From assembly GCA_018056425.1 (NCBI GenBank), contig JAGPFR010000005.1:1-64000 (forward strand): a DNA stretch of 64,000 bases, in the 5' to 3' direction. A program made the position numbers and the translations under genes. Each line of letters opens with the position of its first letter. Position 1 is the stretch's first letter. Below are positions 1 to 7,852 of this stretch, one piece after another. The stretch is from Lachnospiraceae bacterium (GTDB taxonomy: Bacteria > Bacillota > Clostridia > Lachnospirales > Lachnospiraceae). Below the pieces are notes generated by a model. That model did no database searches. It was not told where the DNA came from and worked only from the letters and a program-made list of their open reading frames with translations.

Positions 1-205
1 CTATTACTTTGCCGCCGAGCCTGAGCATGGCAGCTTCGAATGATAATCTTGTTCTTGTGCTGGGCTCATAGAAAGCCGTGGCAAGAATTTTTCCGTCACA
101 GACATGGGCATATTTTTCGGGATCTGCCTCGATTGCTGCGGCGAGGTCGAAGAGCCGGTCAAGCTCTTCGGTTGTGAAGTCCAAAGGACTCATCAAATGT
201 CTCAT
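1..205 (-). CDS. pyrB: Aspartate carbamoyltransferase, catalytic subunit (5' part only)
   Basis: Reading leftwards from the ATG at 205, this is the first 68 residues of aspartate carbamoyltransferase, which condenses carbamoyl phosphate with aspartate in the first committed step of pyrimidine synthesis. The diagnostic stretch [15 protein letters not shown] holds the carbamoyl-phosphate-binding STRTR loop (around residues 49-53) and is followed by MLRLGG, as in the catalytic chain. The start is supported by an AGGAGG-type ribosome binding site just upstream (positions 207-213 read on the minus strand). The gene runs off the left edge of the window, so its end and any pyrI partner cannot be seen. 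It lies 49 bp downstream of the nitroreductase gene on the same strand, separated from it by a strong terminator, so it is probably transcribed from its own short leader. Confidence 0.93.
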   Translation of the reverse strand, partial: MRHLMSPLDFTTEELDRLFDLAAAIEADPEKYAHVCDGKILATAFYEPSTRTRLSFEAAMLRLGGKVI

Positions 206-214
206 AATTCCTCC

Positions 215-250
215 TTAAAAAAAGGACTGAAATAAATTTCAGTCCTTAAA
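215..250 (-). terminator. Rho-independent terminator after nitroreductase gene
   Basis: A perfect 12-bp inverted repeat (222-233 and 236-247, arm AAGGACTGAAAT) is followed on the minus strand by a run of seven T (positions 221-215). It sits directly after the nitroreductase stop codon and before pyrB, so it should end the nitroreductase transcript. Confidence 0.85.
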
Positions 251-254
251 AAGA

Positions 255-791
255 TCAGCTCTTATAGGTGACCAGATTGGAAAGTTCTTTACGGTTTGGA
301 GCGGAGGGTTCTTCAGCTGCATATCCTACGGCAATGAGAGCGGTAAGAATCTGACCTTCGGGAACACCAATGACTTCAGCAGCGTTATCATCATAGAGTC
401 CCATGATAACGGTGGACAGTCCTGCATCAAATGCTGCGAGACAAAATGTCTGACATGCAATACCTGAATCAAACATCTGCCATCCGGATCCTAACGGAGT
501 GGAAGGGGAACCGTCTCTTTCGTATCCGCTTCTCTTATCGACAACACTGAGAGCAACTACCATCGGAGCGCCTCTCATTATATCTCCGTTCTTAGCCCAG
601 ATATTGGTACAATCGGCTAACTTATCCTTAGCTTCTCCTGTAAGAACATAATAACGTGTAACCTGAGTGTTCTTCCAGCTGGGTGCAAAACGCGCGGTGT
701 CGATGACGGATTCGATAAGCTCTTTGGAAACTTCACGAGAATCGAATTTACGTACGCTTCGACGTTCTTTAATGGCCTTAACTGTTTCCAT
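255..791 (-). CDS. Nitroreductase family protein
   Basis: A 178-residue FMN-dependent nitroreductase-fold protein. Members of this family use NAD(P)H to reduce nitro groups, quinones or similar acceptors; the substrate here is unknown. The N-terminal AIKERRSVRKFDSREV is the family's FMN-phosphate-binding RRSxRxF motif, and MGLYDDNAAEVIGVPEGQ followed by ALIAVGYAAEEP is the typical C-terminal flavin-contact region. The length fits the short, single-domain subgroup, which normally works as a homodimer in the cytoplasm. It stands alone: a promoter-like TTGCAA-N17-TATGAT precedes it and a strong terminator follows. No neighbour suggests a pathway. Confidence 0.9.
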   Translation of the reverse strand: METVKAIKERRSVRKFDSREVSKELIESVIDTARFAPSWKNTQVTRYYVLTGEAKDKLADCTNIWAKNGDIMRGAPMVVALSVVDKRSGYERDGSPSTPLGSGWQMFDSGIACQTFCLAAFDAGLSTVIMGLYDDNAAEVIGVPEGQILTALIAVGYAAEEPSAPNRKELSNLVTYKS

Positions 792-853
792 ACGTATCCT
801 CCTGTTTGATTAATCACCGGATAAAATTTTATCATCCGGAATCCTTATTTTCA

Positions 854-882
854 ATCATAAAAACATATATGTCCGATTGCAA
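854..882 (-). promoter_or_regulatory. Promoter of the nitroreductase gene
   Basis: On the minus strand, TTGCAA (882-877) is followed after 17 bases by TATGAT (859-854). This would start transcription about 55 bases before the nitroreductase ATG. It is read by eye as a sigma-A type promoter. Confidence 0.6.
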
Positions 883-894
883 TGAATGACAGTC

Positions 895-923
895 TTGACG
901 GTGAAAAACGGGGGTGGTACATT
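895..923 (+). promoter_or_regulatory. Promoter of the secreted LysM protein gene
   Basis: TTGACG (895-900), 17-bp spacer, TACATT (918-923) preceded by TGG, an extended -10 that recurs elsewhere in this window. The predicted transcript would begin near 930, exactly where a 16-bp palindrome starts. Confidence 0.6.
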
Positions 924-929
924 TAAATT

Positions 930-945
930 GTTGCTTATAAGCAAC
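930..945. promoter_or_regulatory. 16-bp perfect palindrome, possible operator or 5' stem
   Basis: GTTGCTTATAAGCAAC is a perfect palindrome immediately downstream of the -10 box at 918-923. It could be an operator at the transcription start or a small stem at the 5' end of the mRNA. No regulator is encoded next to it. Confidence 0.45.
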
Positions 946-977
946 GTTATAAATCCTAAAGAGGAGGGTATTGACAG

Positions 978-2931
978 ATGAAATCATTTATGAAATTCCT
1001 TGTCGGTGCGATTCTTGGAGTGATTGCACTTATCGGAATTAAAGAGGCGCCGGTACAGGCTGCTGCGGTATCATGGGAGGCGCCTGAATGGACGGATTAT
1101 AAAACTGCAGAGTTCAGGTGGAAAATACCTGCTGATGCTTCGGATTACGATCAAATTCAAATAAAAATTTATATGGATCATAATGAACACAGCGGGTGTG
1201 GAAATGTTCCTTTCTCGTATATTTCCGGTGCTCCGTATTATGAAGAAGCATATGTCAGCAACGGGTATATTTATGGCAGATATCCTTTGGCTTTTGATTC
1301 CAGCGGATCATATACACTCATGGCTGTAGCTTATCAGGAAGGCGAATACGGATATTTGGAAGAGTGTGGGGTACATTCACCTGAAAGTGCTTCATATGAG
1401 TACACGCTGCCTTCAAATGCATTACCTGCACCCTCCAATCCCAGATGGGTAGATCACACCGGAGAGGAAGGTTATACCTCAGGCGCCACATTTGCATATG
1501 CTACCTGGGACAGCGTACCAGGTTCGTGTATTTATGTGACCAAGCTGATCACTAACGGATCTGAAGGATATACATTGTATGATTCCTGGTCTTACGGATA
1601 CGGCTGGGGTAGCAATGTCGATGAGACCAATTATTCTTACGATATTGCGGATTTATCTAATAATGAATACACTTTTGTGGTTAGGGCTATCCCTGCTGAT
1701 ATTACTGAATATGCCCCCAGTTCATATTCAGTTCAATCCCCCCGTATATACTGTCTCCGATACAGTTGCCGAGGGACAGGTTATTCTCAGTGATCTGGCC
1801 TATGAAGTTACCGAAAGTAATGTAGGCGATATCATCAATGATATCAAAGATCTTGATCAGCTTGATACGGTACTTCGTACCAGCAATTACGCTGTCAATA
1901 GTCTTTCAATTGTAGAGGACATGTATAAATGGGTTAACAATATTACCGAAAATCCACCCACTTCAAGTGTGTCCGGAATTGATGCTTCGGAAATCCGGGT
2001 TGTCGGTGCCTCTCTTAATGTGTCCCCAGGAACCACTCTTGGTCTTAACATTGGAACACCTGCTTCATATCCTGCAATTGATGCCGATAAATATATGAAT
2101 GCTCTTGTTTTTGATATGGGAATACAGGCTTCCGACGGAACCGATTTTTCTCAGGAACTTGATATCCCGGTAACGATCCAGCTCCCTATCCCCGGAGATT
2201 TATTTTATCCAAACTTAAAACTTCTTCATTTCAGGGCAGACGGATCATATGAAGAGGTTCCCTACAGGCTTGACGGTGGCTTTATTGTTATTACTGTTTA
2301 TCATTTCTCTACATTTGCATTTGCCCTTGGTGCAGAGGAGGAAACGGCAGAGGCTTCACTTCCTCCCATCATCACTTACAACACCAAGCTTCAGATAACC
2401 GGAGAGTCAGGCGTTCCCGAGAGCATACTTTGTACATTCGCATATACTCATCAGGGTGAAGCTTCAAGTGCCAAAGCTGCAGCTCTTGCGGGCAAGGATG
2501 CGTTTTGCATCGCAAGCTACAACATCCATGTTTACGATAAGGCAAATTACAGCCGCAAGACCGGAAGAATATCATTCGGTTTAAGATCGGATATGGTCGT
2601 CAAAAACAGAACATATTTTGCGGTCATGATCGATAAGAGCGGAAATGCTGTTATCTTCAATGATCTTGATACCACGGATGACAAGCTTACGTTTGATATT
2701 GACATCGAAGGCTATGCTATCTTCATCTACTTTGTGGATGGTCCTGCACCTTCGGCATCAGCATTGGCAGTTACACCCTCTACACCTGCCGGAAACACTT
2801 ACATCGTTCAGCCCGGTGACACCCTCGGCCAGATAGCCGATAAGCTCGGAATAACTGCGGTTGAACTTGCAAGTATAAATGAGATCAAGAATCTTAACCT
2901 TATTTATCCCGGTCAGACCATCAGATATTAG
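978..2931 (+). pseudogene. Secreted LysM-domain cell-surface protein, interrupted by a frameshift
   Basis: Two overlapping reading frames (978-1793 and the frame ending at 2931) make one protein if a single C is removed from the C6 run at 1738-1743: the first frame then continues smoothly into VYTVSDTVAEGQV. The product would be about 650 residues. It starts with a signal peptide (MKSFMKFLVGAILGVIALIG, cleavage near QAAA), continues with aromatic-rich beta-sandwich, fibronectin-III-like repeats (about residues 30-260), a linker, further beta-rich domains, and ends with a LysM domain (YIVQPGDTLGQIADKLGI to YPGQTIRY). LysM binds peptidoglycan, so it should sit in the wall. The start has a GAGGAGG site. 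As sequenced, only the truncated 271-residue N-terminal half without LysM would be made. Cause unresolved: true mutation, slippage or sequencing error. Confidence 0.75.
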
Positions 2932-2948
2932 TACGTAAAAACCATCAG

Positions 2949-2977
2949 GGGCTGTTCCACTGAACAGCCCTTTTTTA
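2949..2977 (+). terminator. Rho-independent terminator after the LysM protein gene
   Basis: GGGCTGTTC (2949-2957), CACT loop, GAACAGCCC (2962-2970), then six T. A 9-bp perfect stem. Confidence 0.9.
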
Positions 2978-3081
2978 TTTGCCGGAATATGTGCGGAAAT
3001 GCACATATTCCTTTAATTGACAGACAATTTGTGATATATTCGAAGTTGAAAGATTTTGTCCGTAAGTGAAAGGAGGAGGGC

Positions 3082-4746
3082 ATGGGCTTTTTGAAAAAGC
3101 TTGGGTACGGGCTCCTGGCCATTTTGGCCGCTGCAGCCATATTTGTGCTCCTCTGTGCGCTTAATCCTAACCTTACAAAGGGGATCAGCGAGATACTTTA
3201 CGGCACGGACGGAAACAGCGGGCTTATAGGATCCAATACCTCGGAAGAGGTTATTGCAGGTTCCCCTGCACTTCATACGCCTGCGGAAACAGGTATCCCT
3301 GCGGCAGATTCGGGAATAGATACATCATCACTCATCCCTTATACGCCGTATAACGGAACCATCACCATGATTCCCGAAAATGTTCTGGGCAGAAACGGTT
3401 ATACGCCTGTATCCGGAACGGGTCAGGAACTTTCCGAGTCCCAGGCCAAAGCTGCTGAGGAGAACATAGATAAGGGTTCCGACGGATCGGGTCTTGAATT
3501 TGATCCGGAATTCTATCCGTATTATGCGATGCTTGATTCGACATGTCAGGAGCTCTATAAGCAGATATATGCCAATGCCTGCGATCTGGTGGCTTCTTTT
3601 GCTCCATGCAAAACAGTAAACACGGATCAGGTTCAGTATACATTCGAAGCCGTATTCGGAGATCATCCGGAACTGTTCTATGTGCAGACGGCATATACGG
3701 AGAAGTATACGTCCGACAGGAAAGTCGTTGAGATCGACATGGCTTATTACACGATTGCCAACGATCTTGAAAATGCCAGGGCTGCGTTTGAAAGCGCCGC
3801 TACCGCAATAGAGGAAGCGGCAAGACAGTATCCCGATGATTATTCGAGAGAAAAGTATGTGCATGATGCACTTTTACAGACTGTTATTTACGATTCCCAG
3901 GCTCCTATGGATCAGAGTGCGTACAGTGCACTGGTAAACGGAAGAAGCGTATGTGCGGGATATGCGAGGGCATTCCAGTACATTATGCAGAACCTCGGAA
4001 TTCCCACGTATTACTGCGCAGGATCTTCGGGAGAGGACCACGCCTGGAACATTGTGAAACTGGGTGACGGATATTATAATGTTGATGTTACCTGGGACGA
4101 CACGGATCCTTCTTCGTACGACTATTTTAACAAGACGGATGGGGATTATGCCGGAACTCATGTCAGGAAGAGTTTATCGGTTTATCTGCCTGCTTGTACT
4201 GGTACTCAGTACAGGAATCTTGAGAGTTCATCACCTGTAAGTGATGCCGAAGGAGAATCCGATACTCCTTCCGAGCCGGTAAGCGATGCACAGTCAGATC
4301 ACTACGATCCTTATTTTGATCCGTATATTAACAACGATCCTCAGAAACCTCTTGATTATGAGGAGGAGCATCCGGAACAAGATCAAGGCAGCAGTAACTC
4401 ACCCGGTAACTCTGCCGCAAGTCCTTCGCCTTCATCCAATGCCGCCGCTCAACTTGCGGTATACGGGTTAAAGGAAAGTGATGCGGTTACAACGCTTCAG
4501 GCGTATTATGATGATTGCAGGGTACAGCTGGTATCTTGCGGAAAGGGTGATCATCGCTTTTATAATGTTGTTCCGGAGTCACTTTTCAGGACTATAGAGA
4601 GTGAGTACGGTAAAGGCAATCACTTAAGCGGCTATATGAACAGTGCTCTTAAAACTATAGGCGCTGCGGATTGCAATATAGTCATTCAGGCCGAAAGGCT
4701 TGGCGGGGGGTACTACAGGATCTGGCATAACGTTTATGTGTGGTGA
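3082..4746 (+). CDS. Membrane-anchored transglutaminase-like protein
   Basis: A 554-residue protein with one N-terminal membrane helix (about residues 7-28, LAILAAAAIFVLL), an extracellular low-complexity Ser/Gly region, and a transglutaminase/protease core. The catalytic triad is visible: Cys291 in GRSVCAGYARAF, His320 in GEDHAWNIV and Asp335 in YYNVDVTWDD. Proteins of this fold act as papain-like peptidases or amide-modifying enzymes on proteins or cell wall. After the core comes a Pro/Ser/Asp-rich linker (about 385-470) and a C-terminal domain (about 475-554) that I do not recognise. The start has a strong AAGGAGGAGGG site. It sits between a terminator and the diguanylate cyclase gene, 24 bp upstream of it. 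Cell-surface location and an intact triad are seen; the substrate is unknown. Confidence 0.82.
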   Translation: MGFLKKLGYGLLAILAAAAIFVLLCALNPNLTKGISEILYGTDGNSGLIGSNTSEEVIAGSPALHTPAETGIPAADSGIDTSSLIPYTPYNGTITMIPENVLGRNGYTPVSGTGQELSESQAKAAEENIDKGSDGSGLEFDPEFYPYYAMLDSTCQELYKQIYANACDLVASFAPCKTVNTDQVQYTFEAVFGDHPELFYVQTAYTEKYTSDRKVVEIDMAYYTIANDLENARAAFESAATAIEEAARQYPDDYSREKYVHDALLQTVIYDSQAPMDQSAYSALVNGRSVCAGYARAFQYIMQNLGIPTYYCAGSSGEDHAWNIVKLGDGYYNVDVTWDDTDPSSYDYFNKTDGDYAGTHVRKSLSVYLPACTGTQYRNLESSSPVSDAEGESDTPSEPVSDAQSDHYDPYFDPYINNDPQKPLDYEEEHPEQDQGSSNSPGNSAASPSPSSNAAAQLAVYGLKESDAVTTLQAYYDDCRVQLVSCGKGDHRFYNVVPESLFRTIESEYGKGNHLSGYMNSALKTIGAADCNIVIQAERLGGGYYRIWHNVYVW

Positions 4747-4770
4747 TCCTTACAAACCGGGAGAGATTAT

Positions 4771-5937
4771 ATGGACGCGTTTTTGTTGTTTAACATCGGT
4801 GTAGATGCTTTTGCCGTTATCGTTATGGTAATACTCATCTTCACCTGTTACATGAGTTTCGATAACACTCAGGATGTTCGCTATATGCGAAGGACATTCC
4901 TGGTATTATTGCTGGTTTTGTTATCGGATCTCTTTCAATGGGCATTGGATGGAAGACTCGGTTCTTCGGTTACAACGCTCCTATACATAGACAACTCGCT
5001 ATATTATATATTTCAGATAGCTGCGGTTGTCGTCTGGAATGATTACGTTCATTACAGGGTGATCAGAAAAGTTAAGACCAGAAATGAGATGATCGCAACT
5101 TCGCTTGTTCCTCTCGCATTTGTTCTGGTACTTATGCTGACTAATCCGCTTACGAAGTTTATCTTCATCATTGGTAAAGGAAACCATTACGAGAGAGGCC
5201 CCTTAAGTAATCCTCTGGAATTTCTGGTAATGGGATATCTTCTCTATACTTCATTCTGGGTCATGTATATGAGGAGAAAAGAAAAACTGGGCAGTGTCCG
5301 AAGGGAATATCTGATCCTGGCAGGATTTGTACTTGCTCCTTTCCTGGGTGCGATAATCCAGCTTAAGGCGTTCGGTATAAGTCTTATCTGGCCTCTTGCA
5401 AGTATCAGCATGCTGATACTTTATATCAACAGATCGCAGGATGAGATTTCAATAGATGCACTTACGGGGCTTAATAACAGAGGAAGTCTTGATAAATATC
5501 TGGTTGAAAGAGTCTTCCCCGAATCGGAGGAGAGACTGACGCTTATCCTGATGGACCTTGATAAATTCAAGACCATTAATGATGAACTTGGTCATGATAT
5601 GGGCGATGTAGCCTTAAGGGAAGTATCCGAGATAATAAGACAGTCGTTTTCGAGCGGGCATAATTTCCTGTCCAGATATGGCGGTGACGAATTTGTTGTT
5701 GTAATACCTCAGATCGACGATCCCAGAATGATCGACGGTTACATGAAGAATCTGAGATCCAATATTGAGAATTTCAATAAAGCAGAATCATTTCCCATCA
5801 AGATCAGCGTAAGCTGTGGAATGGCATTTTATCCCAGAGAAGACATCCATGTTCCCGAGGATCTTCTCAAAGCGGCCGACAATCAGATGTATGAAGAGAA
5901 AGAAAGACATCAGGCTGAGATGGGTTACAGAAAATAG
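4771..5937 (+). CDS. Membrane diguanylate cyclase (multi-TM sensor + GGDEF)
   Basis: A 388-residue protein. The first ~220 residues contain about seven hydrophobic segments resembling a 7TM-type sensory module. The C-terminal GGDEF domain (about 225-380) has the metal/nucleotide motif LMDLDKFKTINDELGHDMGD and an intact catalytic loop RYGGDEFVVV, so it should make cyclic di-GMP from two GTP. The RxxD inhibitory site expected five residues before GGDEF is absent (SGHN instead), so product inhibition is not predicted. The hemerythrin gene follows after 10 bp, suggesting that oxygen or redox state and c-di-GMP signalling are linked. The ligand for the membrane module cannot be inferred. Confidence 0.9.
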   Translation: MDAFLLFNIGVDAFAVIVMVILIFTCYMSFDNTQDVRYMRRTFLVLLLVLLSDLFQWALDGRLGSSVTTLLYIDNSLYYIFQIAAVVVWNDYVHYRVIRKVKTRNEMIATSLVPLAFVLVLMLTNPLTKFIFIIGKGNHYERGPLSNPLEFLVMGYLLYTSFWVMYMRRKEKLGSVRREYLILAGFVLAPFLGAIIQLKAFGISLIWPLASISMLILYINRSQDEISIDALTGLNNRGSLDKYLVERVFPESEERLTLILMDLDKFKTINDELGHDMGDVALREVSEIIRQSFSSGHNFLSRYGGDEFVVVIPQIDDPRMIDGYMKNLRSNIENFNKAESFPIKISVSCGMAFYPREDIHVPEDLLKAADNQMYEEKERHQAEMGYRK

Positions 5938-5947
5938 GTGAGGGCAT

Positions 5948-6394
5948 ATGGCATCCATTAAGTTTGACTGGTCCGAGCACTATGAGACCGGCATTCCTGA
6001 AATCGATGAACAGCATAAGCAACTTTTCTCCATAGGGCGTACCATTGAACAGATGAGCATGAAGGGCGGAGAAAATGTTACGGATCAGGAGATCCTTGGT
6101 CTTGTAAACAGTCTCAGGGATTATACCGGCTTTCATTTCTACTCGGAAGAAAAACTTATGGAGGAAGTCCATTATGAGGATATGCAGATCCATAAGAAGC
6201 ACCATGCCCAGATGCTTTATTTTGTATCAAACTATGACATCAGAAAGTTCAGGAAGAATTTTGATGCAACTGTTGCAGAGATACTTGATATAATCAGCGA
6301 CCAGGTTGTTCATCACATCCTGCTGATGATAAGAAATTTGCGACCGCATATAAGACCTATCAGAAGATCCATAAGCATATGGAGGACAAGGTAA
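5948..6394 (+). CDS. Bacteriohemerythrin, frameshifted near its C-terminus
   Basis: A hemerythrin-domain protein, which binds O2 at a non-heme di-iron site. Most ligands can be seen: His23 in IDEQHKQL, His63 and Glu67 in FHFYSEE, His82 and His86 in IHKKHH, and His123 in VVHHIL. The last ligand, an Asp five residues after His123, is missing in the reading frame as given, where HHIL is followed by LMIRN. Restoring one base around 6321-6325 gives DDKKFATAYKTYQKI, the usual hemerythrin ending, and then runs without a stop into the next reading frame. The last ~24 residues of the annotated product are therefore probably wrong. It starts 10 bp after the diguanylate cyclase gene with a GTGAGGG-type site and is likely cotranscribed with it. 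Confidence 0.85.
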   Translation: MASIKFDWSEHYETGIPEIDEQHKQLFSIGRTIEQMSMKGGENVTDQEILGLVNSLRDYTGFHFYSEEKLMEEVHYEDMQIHKKHHAQMLYFVSNYDIRKFRKNFDATVAEILDIISDQVVHHILLMIRNLRPHIRPIRRSISIWRTR

Positions 6395-6792
6395 AGGCAG
6401 ATCGTATGGAAAATGAGGAAAGCTACGGATTCCCCATTAAGGAATTCAATTCCTCAATAGCTTACCTTATGAGAGACCAGAGTGCATCGGGTCACTGTGT
6501 CGTCGTCAATAAGGAGAAGAAGGCCAAATACCTTGCGATGACCGCACTTGAAAGAGACTCTTTCCATGCGGATATGATAAGGGTTGCAAAGGCTGTTAAG
6601 AAAGTGTTTAAACCCGATGCGATAGATTATATGTATTTCGAAGATGTGGATGAAAATCTTCTTTACCATATAATCCCCAAATACCAAAGTGCCGAAGACT
6701 TCGGAAAAGCCCCCGTGCTTGATGCGGGTGTGGAACTGACCGAAGATGAATACAAAGATCTCGTACAGAAGATCGGTTCGGAAATAAAATGA
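6379..6792 (+). CDS. HIT-like protein with degenerate histidine triad (possibly 3' half of the hemerythrin gene)
   Basis: A 137-residue frame that resembles HIT-superfamily nucleotide hydrolases: SSIAYLMRDQSASGHCVVVNK, a helix with the pattern FHADMIRVAKAVKKVFKPD, and LLYHIIPKYQSAEDFGKAP in place of the usual HLHFHLVPK segment. Only the third His of the His-x-His-x-His triad remains; the central nucleophile is replaced by Leu, so Ap4A-type hydrolysis is unlikely. The frame overlaps the end of the hemerythrin frame by 16 bp, has no convincing ribosome binding site of its own, and joins the true hemerythrin C-terminus in frame if one base is restored. A hemerythrin-HIT fusion is the simplest reading; a separate gene starting at 6379 or 6406 is the alternative. 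Confidence 0.6.
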   Translation: MEDKVKADRMENEESYGFPIKEFNSSIAYLMRDQSASGHCVVVNKEKKAKYLAMTALERDSFHADMIRVAKAVKKVFKPDAIDYMYFEDVDENLLYHIIPKYQSAEDFGKAPVLDAGVELTEDEYKDLVQKIGSEIK

Positions 6793-6808
6793 TCGGAGAA
6801 ATGTTTTA

Positions 6809-7852
6809 ATGGATGAAATAAAGAATGTGCAGCAGACTCCTTCCGATGCCGCACCCGTGAGGAAAGTAATGCTTTCGGGAATCCAGCCCAGCGGAGATCT
6901 TCACCTGGGCAATTATCTCGGAGCGATCAAGAACTGGGGAGCCAGAACGGAAGAGTTTGACTGTTATTATTTTATGGCAGACCTTCATACCATTACCGTA
7001 AGACAGGAGCCCGCTGAGCTCAGGAGAAGAACTCTCGAGCAGCTTGCTCTTTATATTGCATGCGGACTTGATCCCGAGAAGAATACACTTTTCATTCAGT
7101 CCCAGGTTCCCGCTCATGCTCAGCTCGGCTGGATCCTTCAGTGCTATACACAGTTCGGTGAGCTTTCCAGAATGACCCAGTTCAAGGATAAGTCCGAGAA
7201 ACATAAGGACAATATCAATGCGGGTCTTTTCGCATATCCTTCACTTATGGCTTCGGACATCCTTCTGTATCGTCCCGATTATGTTCCTGTGGGTGAGGAT
7301 CAGAAGCAGCATGTGGAGCTTACAAGAAACATCGCAACCAGGTTCAATTCCATCTACGGTGATGTTTTCAAGATTCCCGAGCCCTATATCGCCAAGACCG
7401 GTGCGCGTATCTACGGACTTACCACACCCGATTCGAAGATGAGTAAATCCATTCCCGAGGGATGTGTATTTCTTATGGACGATCCCGATACCATTGCACG
7501 TAAGTTCAAGCGTGCGGTAACGGATTCCGATACAGAAAAATGCGTAAGATACGATAAGGCTAATAAACCCGGCGTATCCAACCTCATGAATATCTATTCC
7601 ACCATCACCGGTAAGACCTTTGAAGAAATCGAAGCTGAATTCGACGGAAAAGGATACGGCGTTTTCAAACCCGCTGTCGGTGAGGCTGTTATCGAGACTC
7701 TCCGTCCCATCAGGGAAGAGGCTTCAAGGATCATTAAGGATAAGGCTTATCTTGAGTCCGTTTACAAAGACGGCGCAGCAAGAGCATCAAGAGTTGCTAA
7801 CAAGACTCTTGCCAAGGTTTGTAAGAAGGTAGGTTTTGTTCCCCTGTCATGA
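6809..7852 (+). CDS. trpS: Tryptophanyl-tRNA synthetase
   Basis: A 347-residue class I aminoacyl-tRNA synthetase that charges tRNA-Trp. The N-terminal SGIQPSGDLHLGNYLGAIKNW carries the HIGH-type motif as HLGN (residues 32-35), DLHTIT follows, and the KMSKS signature is intact near residue 210 (SKMSKSIPEG). The first ~18 residues before VMLSGIQPSG form an extension beyond the usual start; the ATG at 6809 still fits because it lies 16 bp after the previous stop and no T-box leader can fit in that space. The absence of a T-box means Trp-tRNA control at this locus is not evident. It overlaps the glycosyltransferase start by 4 bp (ATGA). Confidence 0.96.
   Translation: MDEIKNVQQTPSDAAPVRKVMLSGIQPSGDLHLGNYLGAIKNWGARTEEFDCYYFMADLHTITVRQEPAELRRRTLEQLALYIACGLDPEKNTLFIQSQVPAHAQLGWILQCYTQFGELSRMTQFKDKSEKHKDNINAGLFAYPSLMASDILLYRPDYVPVGEDQKQHVELTRNIATRFNSIYGDVFKIPEPYIAKTGARIYGLTTPDSKMSKSIPEGCVFLMDDPDTIARKFKRAVTDSDTEKCVRYDKANKPGVSNLMNIYSTITGKTFEEIEAEFDGKGYGVFKPAVGEAVIETLRPIREEASRIIKDKAYLESVYKDGAARASRVANKTLAKVCKKVGFVPLS

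Noticed and set aside
3017..3040. Promoter TTGACA / TATATT before the transglutaminase gene
   Set aside because: The boxes are individually good but only 12 bp apart, too short for sigma-A; left out as a feature although a promoter must exist in this gap after the terminator.
6793..6808. T-box leader for trpS
   Set aside because: Only 16 bp separate trpS from the previous gene; there is no room for a specifier stem or antiterminator.
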